DNA from: Erysipelotrichaceae bacterium
GTDB taxonomy: Bacteria; Bacillota_I; Bacilli_A; Erysipelotrichales; Erysipelotrichaceae
Direction: 5' to 3'
Assembly (NCBI GenBank): GCA_017620435.1
Contig: JAFZQL010000215.1
Coordinates: 1-9,985 of the forward strand
Length of the DNA stretch: 9,985 bases
Positions 1 through 5,856 of the stretch are shown here, in pieces (the stretch's first letter is position 1; every line of letters begins with the position of its first letter). The notes under the pieces were generated by a model. That model was given only the letters and a program-made list of their open reading frames with translations, made no database searches and was not told the DNA's origin. Made by a program: the position numbers and the translations under genes.

Positions 1-2
1 AC

Positions 3-24
3 AAAGGCACCTCAGGTGCCTTTT
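3..24. terminator. Intrinsic terminator hairpin at the left edge
   Basis: A 10-bp perfect stem (3-12 with 14-23) carries the GC core GGCACC/GGTGCC and A/T-rich flanks that give T runs. It lies 22 bases past the stop codon of the minus-strand deaminase gene and could end that transcript. The better T run (TTTTGTTG) is on the plus strand, so it may also serve a plus-strand gene outside the window. Confidence 0.7.
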
Positions 25-45
25 GTTGTGACTTGTATAGATGAA

Positions 46-1779
46 TCAGTCAATCTCTTCAAACAGGCTGACCATCTGAAGCGTATCGGTATTCAGATAG
101 CCTCTGTCCGTCAGTCTTAAGGAAGGGATGCAGGTCAGAGAAAGCAGCGAGAAGTTCATGATGTTGTTGATGTGTTCATAGCCCTGGTCATCGAAGGCTT
201 CTCTGACTCTTTCAAATTCGGCTGCCGTTTCTTCGACAGACTTCTTGCTCAGAAGTCCGGCAATAGGCAGTGCAATCTCGGCCGTGATCTTTCCATTCAA
301 GGCAACCGTAATGCCTCCCTGCAGGTCGATGACTCGGTTGACTGCCAGGCACATGTCCTCTTCATCATTTCCCATGACGATCAGATTGTGGGAGTCGTGG
401 GCGTAACTGGAAGCGCAGGCTCCCGTTTTTAATGCAGATCCGCAGGTGAAGCCGTAGGAGATGTGGTTGTCTCTGCCATGGCGTTCGATCACCATATACA
501 GCCGGCATCCCGTTTCTTTCCAGAGCAGTCTGCGGTTTTTGATTTCCATCGGAATGAAGATCTCATCGGTACGGTTGTTGTGCTGATTCAACTTCATGAC
601 CCGCACATTGACTTTACGGTCTTCTCCTTCCACAGGAACAGTAAAGTCATCGATCGTCAGCCTGCGGCTGTGCACCGTATCTTCAAACATCCCGTCCAGA
701 GAGAATTCTCTGTCTTCTTTTTCACAGGCATGTATATCGAAGATACAGTTTCCTTTCTTATAGGTATGTGTAATATGCAGGGTATCCGGATCATCCAGCA
801 GAAGGAAATCGGCAAGCTTTCCCGGAGCGATGACGCCGCGGTCAAGAAGATTCATTCTTCTGGCAGGAGTATAGGTTGTACAGTAGATGGCGTCTTCCGG
901 CTTCATGCCAAGACGGATGGCTTTGCGCATGACTGCGTCGACATGTCCCTTCCTACACAGGATATCCGGGAAGGTATCATCGGTAACGAAACTGAAGTAT
1001 TCATAGAGATGATTCTCACAGACATAGTCGATGACTTCTTTTGTCACCATGACATCCTGCAGCTGGATAAACATCCCGTTTTCAAAACGCTGCTTCAATT
1101 CTTCCAGATCATGGATACAGTGGTCGCTCTGGATGCCCAGGTAAAGAAACTTCGCCAGATCCAGATCCTTCAGCACCGGACAGTGTCCTTCCAGAGGATA
1201 GGAAGGATCCCGAGGATGGATGATATCGATGAACTTTCCTACTTCGGAATCATTTTCCTGAATGATCTCGGTATAGTTCATGACCTCTCCCAGACAGATC
1301 ACGTCTTCTTCCTCTTTCAGTTCCAGCATGTCCTGACATGTGATCGTTCCCCCGCTTGTCTCAAAGTCTTTTCCCATGATCGGAACATTGCTTGGAATCG
1401 CGTAGTAGCAGTCATAGGGACTCTTTCTGCCGGAAGCGATCATGGCCCTGATCCCTTCTTTTCCGCAGACGTTGGCGATCTCGTGCGGTTCGGAAACGAT
1501 GGTCGTCAGTCCGTTTCCTGCGGTATAAAGACAGAAAGCCTCAGGAGTGACAAGAGAACTCTCGATATGCATGTGGATGTCGATAAAGCCCGGAACCATG
1601 TACTGTCCGTTTCCGTCGATCTGTCTGTCGGCAGCGATCCCGCCGCTGCGTTTCTGATCGATATACAGGAATTTCCCGTCCCTAATGTAGACATCCGCAA
1701 GATGAAAAGTCCTGAAATAGCTGTTAAAGACATTGACGTTTCTGATTACTGTATCGGCATGACTGAGATCCCGCTTCAT
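46..1779 (-). CDS. ade: Adenine deaminase family amidohydrolase (divergent AdeC)
   Basis: This 577-residue cytoplasmic metal-dependent amidohydrolase most resembles adenine deaminase (adenine to hypoxanthine plus ammonia, purine salvage), and its length is normal for AdeC. Visible family marks: PGFIDIHMHIESS at 63-75 with metal-binding H69 and H71; PHEIANV at 98-104; GEVMN at 164-168; EGHCP with H199; SDH with H220; TDD at 266-268; a C-terminal domain with GACASS and AHDSHN (460-465), followed by the LPIAGLLS and LRLTDRG blocks. Positions usually well conserved in AdeC as I recall it differ: TDHE is SDHC, the IREGS stretch is LQDVM (about 240-244), and TDDRHP is TDDTFP. Family membership is secure; adenine as the substrate is less so. 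The ATG at 1779 has an AAAGGAGT ribosome site 6 bases upstream (1786-1793). The gene is divergent from rpiB and seems monocistronic. Confidence 0.82.
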   Translation of the reverse strand: MKRDLSHADTVIRNVNVFNSYFRTFHLADVYIRDGKFLYIDQKRSGGIAADRQIDGNGQYMVPGFIDIHMHIESSLVTPEAFCLYTAGNGLTTIVSEPHEIANVCGKEGIRAMIASGRKSPYDCYYAIPSNVPIMGKDFETSGGTITCQDMLELKEEEDVICLGEVMNYTEIIQENDSEVGKFIDIIHPRDPSYPLEGHCPVLKDLDLAKFLYLGIQSDHCIHDLEELKQRFENGMFIQLQDVMVTKEVIDYVCENHLYEYFSFVTDDTFPDILCRKGHVDAVMRKAIRLGMKPEDAIYCTTYTPARRMNLLDRGVIAPGKLADFLLLDDPDTLHITHTYKKGNCIFDIHACEKEDREFSLDGMFEDTVHSRRLTIDDFTVPVEGEDRKVNVRVMKLNQHNNRTDEIFIPMEIKNRRLLWKETGCRLYMVIERHGRDNHISYGFTCGSALKTGACASSYAHDSHNLIVMGNDEEDMCLAVNRVIDLQGGITVALNGKITAEIALPIAGLLSKKSVEETAAEFERVREAFDDQGYEHINNIMNFSLLSLTCIPSLRLTDRGYLNTDTLQMVSLFEEID

Positions 1780-1785
1780 ATCGTT

Positions 1786-1810
1786 ACTCCTTTACAGTTT
1801 CATTCTACCA
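1786..1810 (-). promoter_or_regulatory. Candidate extended -10 promoter and ribosome site of the deaminase gene
   Basis: On the minus strand, TGGTAGAAT (1802-1810) matches an extended -10 element (TGnTATAAT with one change). It would start transcription near 1795, just ahead of the AAAGGAGT ribosome site at 1786-1793. No good -35 lies at the right distance, and the leader would be only about 16 bases, so this is tentative. Confidence 0.35.
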
Positions 1811-1844
1811 GAAAGCTCTGCAGAAGAAAGACAGGAAAGTCAAC

Positions 1845-1874
1845 GAGACAAACAGGGAAGATATGGATTAAAAT
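1845..1874 (+). promoter_or_regulatory. Candidate promoter of rpiB
   Basis: GAGACA (1845-1850, four of six to TTGACA) and TAAAAT (1869-1874, five of six to TATAAT) are separated by 18 bases. The predicted start near 1881 gives a leader of about 29 bases containing the AAAGGA ribosome site (1895-1900). Confidence 0.4.
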
Positions 1875-1909
1875 AGAGATAGAAAAACTGGATGAAAGGA
1901 ATGAACCAT

Positions 1910-2380
1910 ATGAAACTAGCAATCGGAAACGACCACGCCGGTGTCGAAATGAAAAAAGAGATCAAGGAATATCTGGAATCCAAGGGATATGAAGTAATCG
2001 ATGTAGGTACCAATTCTACGGAAAGCTTCCATTATCCTATCAGCGGATACAAAGTGGCGAAAATGGTCGTCAATAAAGAAGCGGATGCAGGGATCCTGAT
2101 CTGCGGTACAGGTGTCGGCATTTCTTTGGCTGCCAACAAGGTAAAAGGCATCAGAGCCTGTGTCTGTTCCGATCCGTACACGGCAAAACTGAGCAGGCTG
2201 CACAACAACACCAACATCATCGCTTTCGGTGCCAGAGTCATCGGCATTGAAACAGCCAAGATGATCGTCGATGAATGGCTGGCTGCGGAATACGAAGGCG
2301 GTGAAAGACATCGTCTCAGGCTCGCTATGATTTCTGAGATCGAAGAGACCCAGCATCTGAAGGCTGCAGAAGAAGAATAG
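1910..2380 (+). CDS. rpiB: Ribose-5-phosphate isomerase B
   Basis: A 156-residue RpiB/LacAB-family sugar-phosphate isomerase that interconverts ribose 5-phosphate and ribulose 5-phosphate in the non-oxidative pentose phosphate pathway. The start MKLAIGNDHAG carries D8 and H9; the catalytic Cys65 sits in ICGTGVGIS; the ANKVKGIRA and FGARVIG blocks follow. H98 (ring opening) lies in HNNTN, where HND is usual. The common DYP motif is HYP at 41-43. The match to E. coli RpiB extends through the YEGG tail, which favours RpiB over LacA/LacB, since those lack the ICGTG cysteine. Three in-frame ATGs exist at 1892, 1901 and 1910. The last is chosen because the AAAGGA ribosome site at 1895-1900 is nine bases before it and because RpiB proteins begin there. 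It is divergent from the deaminase gene and has its own terminator. Confidence 0.9.
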   Translation: MKLAIGNDHAGVEMKKEIKEYLESKGYEVIDVGTNSTESFHYPISGYKVAKMVVNKEADAGILICGTGVGISLAANKVKGIRACVCSDPYTAKLSRLHNNTNIIAFGARVIGIETAKMIVDEWLAAEYEGGERHRLRLAMISEIEETQHLKAAEEE

Positions 2381-2397
2381 GAAACATGTTTCATTCG

Positions 2398-2421
2398 AAA
2401 AGATCCTCAGGGATCTTTTTT
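2398..2421 (+). terminator. Terminator after rpiB
   Basis: Nine-base stem AAAAGATCC/GGATCTTTT (2398-2406 with 2411-2419), TCAG loop, then T run; 17 bases after the rpiB stop codon. Confidence 0.85.
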
Positions 2422-2445
2422 AAATATCTGAAATCTTTCATCATA

Positions 2446-2478
2446 TATAATGAAAGAAACGGATTACGGATAAGGAGG
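2446..2478 (+). promoter_or_regulatory. Candidate -10 box and strong ribosome site of the HAD gene
   Basis: A perfect TATAAT is at 2446-2451, but no convincing -35 is seen at 16-18 bases upstream. The ribosome site AAGGAGG (2472-2478) lies six bases before the ATG at 2485 and fixes the start. Confidence 0.4.
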
Positions 2479-2484
2479 TAGTGT

Positions 2485-3300
2485 ATGTATCGGATACTGG
2501 CTTGCGATCTGGACGGTACTCTGTTTCGGGACGATAAGACGATTTCTGAACAGACGATCAAACAGCTGAAAAGGATCAGCGATATGGGTGTGATCATTCT
2601 GCCTTCTACCGGCAGGACACATAAGGAACTTCCTACTCTTCTGAAAGACCTTCCTTTTCTGCGTTATGCCCTGTGCTGCAACGGGGGATCGGTATACGAC
2701 TATCTGGAAAACAGATATATTTATGAGGAAACGATCCCTTATGATACGGCTCTGGAAGTCCTGGATTTCGTGAAAACATTGCCGGTATATGAAACGGTCG
2801 TAGTGAACGGAGAGAGGATCGTAAAGGGCGATCGGAATCACGAGATCTGCGATTATATCCGTCATGTTGCGGTAAAAGGGATCCTGTTCAACATGGAGGG
2901 AGCAGCCGATGTAAAAGAAGCCTTTGCCTTAAGGCATCAGGATGCCCAGAAATTCCTTCTTTATCCTGCGGAAGGTGCAGATAAGGAAAAAGCGATGAAC
3001 GACTTAAGATCGGCATTCCCGCAGCTGGAAGTATCCTCGTCGGGTCCGATGTTTATTGAGGTCAACATCAAAGGAGTTGATAAAGGAAAGGCCCTGAAGG
3101 ATTTCTGCAGACTGCTGCAGATCCCGATCGAAGAATGTATCGCATTCGGCGATGCGGAGAACGACATCAGCATGTTAAAGGCGGCAGGGAAGGCCATAGT
3201 CATGGAAAACGGTACGTCGGAGACAAAGAAATATGCGGATATCATCTGCCCTTCCAACAACGATGACGGCATCCGTAAAATGATAGAAGTGCTATGGTAA
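2485..3300 (+). CDS. Cof-type HAD-IIB family phosphatase
   Basis: A 271-residue haloacid-dehalogenase hydrolase of the Cof/YidA type, expected to dephosphorylate sugar phosphates or other small phosphorylated metabolites in the cytoplasm. All four HAD motifs are present: DLDGTL with nucleophile D8 and acid D10; STGR at 41-44 (motif II Ser/Thr); K200 in VDKGKAL (motif III); GDAENDISML at 222-231 with Mg2+-binding D223 and D227. The C2B cap lies between about 85 and 190. Length is typical for the family. Substrate cannot be told from sequence, since Cof proteins are broad in specificity. The start is set by an AAGGAGG site. The gene stands alone between two terminators, so neighbours give no clue to its role. 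Confidence 0.9.
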   Translation: MYRILACDLDGTLFRDDKTISEQTIKQLKRISDMGVIILPSTGRTHKELPTLLKDLPFLRYALCCNGGSVYDYLENRYIYEETIPYDTALEVLDFVKTLPVYETVVVNGERIVKGDRNHEICDYIRHVAVKGILFNMEGAADVKEAFALRHQDAQKFLLYPAEGADKEKAMNDLRSAFPQLEVSSSGPMFIEVNIKGVDKGKALKDFCRLLQIPIEECIAFGDAENDISMLKAAGKAIVMENGTSETKKYADIICPSNNDDGIRKMIEVLW

Positions 3301-3305
3301 AACAG

Positions 3306-3326
3306 AAAGGTCCTTAGGGACCTTTT
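3306..3326 (+). terminator. Terminator after the HAD gene
   Basis: Stem AAAGGTCC/GGACCTTT (3306-3313 with 3318-3325), TTAG loop, short T run ending CTTTTC; five bases after the stop codon. Confidence 0.85.
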
Positions 3327-3380
3327 CATCTTGAGTTTTACAGCCGGCATTTTATCGGGAGAAACAGAAATATCGGAATA

Positions 3381-3418
3381 TGATAAGATTGATTAAAAGC
3401 AGTCATATGCAAGGAGGG
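3381..3418 (+). promoter_or_regulatory. Candidate extended -10 and ribosome site of the Pr6Pr-like gene
   Basis: TGATAAGAT (3381-3389) fits an extended -10 element. A weak GAAACA (3361-3366) sits 17 bases before the hexamer. The AAGGAGGG site (3411-3418) is seven bases from the ATG at 3426. Confidence 0.35.
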
Positions 3419-3425
3419 AAACATC

Positions 3426-4307
3426 ATGAATGATCCGGTAATCCGCAGCAATCGGAAACAGTGTCTATGCGCACTGATCGGCGCGACCATCGTCGCGGTA
3501 TGCGTCATCATCGGCGTTACCATGAATCTGGTAACCCTGCACGACGAAAATTTCGATCATATGGGAATTCAGACCTTCTGCATGTTTACGGTCAACTCCA
3601 ACATCCTGGCGGGACTGTCCATGATGTTCTGCGTTCCTTATACGATAGATGGTCTACGTACAGGCAACTACCATCTTCCGGACTGGGTCGTCGTACTGAT
3701 GCATATTACCGTTACGGCAGTCGCACTGACCTTCCTGGTCTCGCTTTTCATCCTGTCTCCGGTCAAGGGCTTCCGTCTGATCTTCACCGGTTCGCGTTTC
3801 TTCCTGCACGGCGTCTGTCCGATCCTGTCTATCGTAACCTTCTGTTTCTTCATCAACAGCCATCTGATCCGTCCCTGGGAGGCGGAAATGGGTCTGGTTC
3901 CGGTACTGCTTTATGCGATCGTTTATGTGATCATGGTGGTAGTCATCGGAGAAGAAAACGGCGGCTGGGACGATTTCTACGGTTTTGTCACGCGTGTTCC
4001 GGCCTGGATATCGATCCTGGTGATCCTTCCTTTGACCATCGGCATTTCCCTGTTCCTGAAATGGGCACATAACGCCTGCTGTCTGCGCCGGAGGAGGAAA
4101 GACATGAAACTCTACCGCGGAAAGTATCTGGGTGAAGATCTCCGTCAGATCATCGCTGAAATGGCACGATCACGGAAGAAAGAACTCAGGCTGAAGAATC
4201 CTACGATACCGCTCCAGCTGATCAGCTACATGATCGAGAATACAGGCTATGATCTGGATCCTAAAGAGGGTGCCCGTATCTATTTCGATGCCTGGATGGA
4301 AAACTAG
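3426..4307 (+). CDS. Six-helix membrane protein, Pr6Pr / FAR-17a-AIG1-like
   Basis: A 293-residue polytopic membrane protein. Hydrophobic segments fall at about 13-35, 50-72, 87-110, 125-145, 157-175 and 193-213, followed by an 80-residue basic, charged C-terminal tail beginning at CCLRRRRK (218-225) that is probably cytoplasmic. The pattern FTVNSN (54-59), a YHLPDWV stretch (82-88), SPVKG (111-115) and FFLHGVCP (125-132) resembles bacterial Pr6Pr-family proteins, which are related to eukaryotic FAR-17a/AIG1. In AIG1 a membrane Thr and a His form the catalytic pair for fatty-acid ester hydrolysis. T55 and H128 here sit where that pair would be expected, but enzymatic activity is inference. 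The role in bacteria is unknown. The start is supported by AAGGAGGG. It appears monocistronic. A 203-codon R/H-rich frame overlapping it is a shadow. Confidence 0.8.
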   Translation: MNDPVIRSNRKQCLCALIGATIVAVCVIIGVTMNLVTLHDENFDHMGIQTFCMFTVNSNILAGLSMMFCVPYTIDGLRTGNYHLPDWVVVLMHITVTAVALTFLVSLFILSPVKGFRLIFTGSRFFLHGVCPILSIVTFCFFINSHLIRPWEAEMGLVPVLLYAIVYVIMVVVIGEENGGWDDFYGFVTRVPAWISILVILPLTIGISLFLKWAHNACCLRRRRKDMKLYRGKYLGEDLRQIIAEMARSRKKELRLKNPTIPLQLISYMIENTGYDLDPKEGARIYFDAWMEN

Positions 4308-4334
4308 AACAAAGAATCACACCGTTCCTAAAAC

Positions 4335-4356
4335 AAAAAGCCCTTGCGGGCTTTTT
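4335..4356 (+). terminator. Terminator after the Pr6Pr-like gene
   Basis: Nine-base stem AAAAAGCCC/GGGCTTTTT (4335-4343 with 4348-4356) around a TTGC loop; 27 bases after the stop codon. Confidence 0.9.
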
Positions 4357-4417
4357 ATAATGGTTTATTAGAAATTATAAAGTTGAGTGCTCCAGCGTCT
4401 TGCCTTCCGCCGAGTAG

Positions 4418-4630
4418 ATGTCGAACGTGGAACTAAAAAGGAAACAAAAAAAAGCCGCTTATCTTGAACCAGCTGCCTTTATCCTGATTCTTCTGGTAGC
4501 CTTGAACAGGATCATTGGTATTGTTCCTTCCTATATCTATGTAGAAATCGCTCTGATCACTGTTGCGGTGCTTCTTGAAGGATACAGTTATCTGTCAAAG
4601 AATGACCTGTCACTGAAGTCGAAACCTTGA
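4418..4630 (+). CDS. Small two-helix membrane protein or 5'-truncated gene remnant
   Basis: A 70-residue ORF with a basic N-terminus (KRKQKK at 7-12) and two hydrophobic segments at about 18-34 and 40-58, ending in a charged tail. The hydrophobic pattern with VALNRIIG and YSYLSK faintly recalls the C-terminal part of PsiE-like membrane proteins, but this is too weak for a name. The body reads like genuine protein and a terminator follows 28 bases after the stop codon. The start is weak: no ribosome site precedes the ATG, an in-frame TAG directly abuts it, and an A8 run at codons 10-12 could mark a frameshift. It may be a real small gene or the surviving 3' end of a larger one. Confidence 0.45.
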   Translation: MSNVELKRKQKKAAYLEPAAFILILLVALNRIIGIVPSYIYVEIALITVAVLLEGYSYLSKNDLSLKSKP

Positions 4631-4658
4631 GGCATAAACAATCTGATTAATCAAAACA

Positions 4659-4685
4659 AAAAGGTCCTTCCGGATCTTTTGTTTT
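4659..4685 (+). terminator. Terminator after the small membrane ORF
   Basis: Nine-base stem AAAAGGTCC/GGATCTTTT (4659-4667 with 4672-4680) with one G-T wobble and a TTCC loop, followed by GTTTT. Its presence supports transcription of the preceding short ORF. Confidence 0.8.
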
Positions 4686-4696
4686 CATGATAGTTT

Positions 4697-4712
4697 TGTG
4701 TTCCGGAAAACA
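4697..4712. promoter_or_regulatory. Operator-like palindrome upstream of the SDR gene
   Basis: TGTGTTCCGGAAAACA is a 16-base dyad with a perfect TTCCGGAA centre and matching TGT/ACA ends, the only mismatched pair being G/A. It lies about 80 bases before the SDR gene's candidate -10. It has the size and symmetry of a repressor site, but no regulator can be assigned. Confidence 0.25.
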
Positions 4713-4791
4713 TGATCAAAAGCAAACCGATTCATCTATGATACCATCTGTGTTTAGAATCATCAGGATCCATGACATCAGAATTTCTTTA

Positions 4792-4846
4792 TATAATAAA
4801 AAAAGAATAACGGTTTATCCGGCAGCCTATGGAAAGCCATAAATCC
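4792..4846 (+). promoter_or_regulatory. Candidate -10 box and leader hairpin of the SDR gene
   Basis: A perfect TATAAT (4792-4797) has only a badly spaced ATGACA (4772-4777, 14 bases) as a possible -35. The predicted leader can fold: GGTTTAT (4812-4818) against ATAAATCC (4839-4846, one bulge) with GGC/GCC inside, or alternatively TATGG (4828-4832) against CCATA (4837-4841). The two folds compete. The AGAAGGAG ribosome site (4851-4858) is just downstream. Confidence 0.3.
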
Positions 4847-4863
4847 GGACAGAAGGAGAAAAT

Positions 4864-5607
4864 ATGATCAGTATCAGAGGAAAATGGGCACTGGTTACCG
4901 GTGCAAGCAGAGGGATCGGATATCTCTCGGCGATCTATCTGGCTGAGCAGGGATGCAACATCGTGGCTCACAGCAGAAAGAAAGAAAACTGCAGCAGGCT
5001 TCTGGAGGAGCTGAAGAAGCGGGGAGTAGAGGCCTATGCGGTAGAAGCGGAACTGTCGGACCCTGCTCAGATCGAAAAGATGTGCTCTCAGATAGACGAA
5101 AACAATACACCGGTCAGCGTGATCCTGAACAATGCCGGTCTTCAGATCGCATATCGCAAGGATTATCTATCAACACCTGCAGATGATTTCGATATCAGTT
5201 TCAGAGTCAACACGACAGCGCCGATGATGATCTGTTACCACTTCCTGCCGAAAATGATAGAACAGGGTTTTGGACGGATCGTCAATACGACCAGCGGTAT
5301 CGATCTGGAACCTGAACAGGCTGCCTATTCGGCATCTAAAGCAGCTCTAAGCAAGATTACCAGAGACCTCGGAAGAGATCTGGAAGGCGGAGATGTCGTC
5401 GTATCATTGACCGATCCGGGCTGGTGCAGGACGGATCTGGGCGGTCTGAACGCTCCAAATGATCCGGAATCAGCACTACCGGGTGTTGTTGTGGGAGTAT
5501 TTGTGGAAGACGGGAAGAGCGGTCGTCTGTTCGCGGCTCAGGATTTCTGCGGTCTATCACTCGTTCAGGCTGTAGAAAAGGCAGAAAAGCAGAAAGGTGT
5601 TTACTGA
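4864..5607 (+). CDS. Short-chain dehydrogenase/reductase (SDR), classical type
   Basis: A 247-residue cytoplasmic NAD(P)-dependent oxidoreductase with a Rossmann fold, length usual for classical SDRs. Visible motifs: TGASRGIG at 12-19 (cofactor binding), NNAG at 89-92, N116, S144, and the catalytic pair Y155/K159 in YSASK, completing the Asn-Ser-Tyr-Lys tetrad. PGWCRTDLGG at 185-194 is the usual PG segment after the active site. S37-R38 after the second strand suggests preference for NADP(H). The substrate is not predictable; FabG-like ketoacyl reductase, sugar or alcohol dehydrogenase are all possible, though lack of fab neighbours argues against a housekeeping FabG. The start is backed by AGAAGGAG five bases upstream. 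It is monocistronic, with a terminator shared with the convergent tRNA-Lys gene. Confidence 0.9.
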   Translation: MISIRGKWALVTGASRGIGYLSAIYLAEQGCNIVAHSRKKENCSRLLEELKKRGVEAYAVEAELSDPAQIEKMCSQIDENNTPVSVILNNAGLQIAYRKDYLSTPADDFDISFRVNTTAPMMICYHFLPKMIEQGFGRIVNTTSGIDLEPEQAAYSASKAALSKITRDLGRDLEGGDVVVSLTDPGWCRTDLGGLNAPNDPESALPGVVVGVFVEDGKSGRLFAAQDFCGLSLVQAVEKAEKQKGVY

Positions 5608-5643
5608 GTGTTTTTGACAGAAAGCCCTTTCTATGAATAAACA

Positions 5644-5665
5644 AAAAGGTCCTTGAGGACCTTTT
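5644..5665. terminator. Bidirectional terminator between the SDR gene and tRNA-Lys
   Basis: Perfect nine-base stem AAAAGGTCC/GGACCTTTT (5644-5652 with 5657-5665), TTGA loop. T-rich runs follow on both strands (CTTTT on plus, TTTTTG on minus), so it can end both the SDR transcript and the convergent tRNA-Lys transcript. Confidence 0.9.
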
Positions 5666-5673
5666 CTTTTCAA

Positions 5674-5749
5674 TGGTGATTCCCTAGGGATTCGAACCCT
5701 AGACCCTCTGATTAAGAGTCAGATGCTCTACCAACTGAGCTAGGGAACC
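5674..5749 (-). tRNA. tRNA-Lys (anticodon CTT)
   Basis: A complete 76-base cloverleaf on the minus strand: acceptor GGTTCCC/GGGAATC (one G-T pair), D arm GCTC/GAGC, anticodon stem TCTGA/TCAGA with loop CTCTTAA giving anticodon CTT, T arm TAGGG/CCCTA with TTCGAAT loop, discriminator A and an encoded CCA. It reads AAG codons. A strong promoter lies just upstream and a bidirectional terminator downstream. Confidence 0.97.
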
Positions 5750-5764
5750 AGATTGAGCAAATAT

Positions 5765-5793
5765 ATCTTAACACTTTAGTATTATCGAGTCAA
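5765..5793 (-). promoter_or_regulatory. tRNA-Lys promoter
   Basis: On the minus strand, TTGACT (5788-5793) and TAAGAT (5765-5770) are exactly 17 bases apart, and the predicted start (about 5758) is nine bases before the mature tRNA 5' end. Confidence 0.75.
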
Positions 5794-5814
5794 TTTATTT
5801 AAGTATTGAATTAT

Positions 5815-5830
5815 GGGGTTTATAAAGCCC
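5815..5830 (+). promoter_or_regulatory. Palindrome over a candidate -10 of the MATE gene
   Basis: GGGTTTATAAAGCCC (5816-5830) is a near-perfect dyad (one T-G pair) whose centre is TATAAA (5821-5826), a possible -10 for the MATE gene. No good -35 is seen. The symmetry would allow a repressor to cover the -10. The ribosome site before the ATG at 5857 is only AGGGAA (5848-5853). Confidence 0.25.
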
Positions 5831-5856
5831 GTCATATGTGAGACAATAGGGAAGTT

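Noticed and set aside
1892..1909. A longer rpiB start at the ATGs at 1892 or 1901
   Set aside because: The AAAGGA ribosome site lies inside that extension and is correctly spaced only for the ATG at 1910, where RpiB proteins begin.
1780..1909. Purine riboswitch or PurR-type control before the deaminase gene
   Set aside because: The divergent gap is only 130 bases, the candidate leader is about 16 bases, and no purine-aptamer core was found.
463..1992. A 509-codon open frame on the plus strand opposite the deaminase gene and running into rpiB
   Set aside because: It is the antisense shadow of a convincing conserved enzyme. Its product is rich in His, Phe and Asp without any recognisable motif, and it has no ribosome site.
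3461..4072. A 203-codon plus-strand frame inside the Pr6Pr-like gene
   Set aside because: Arg/His/Ser-rich product without hydrophobic pattern or motif; the overlapping frame has a clear membrane protein and a strong ribosome site.
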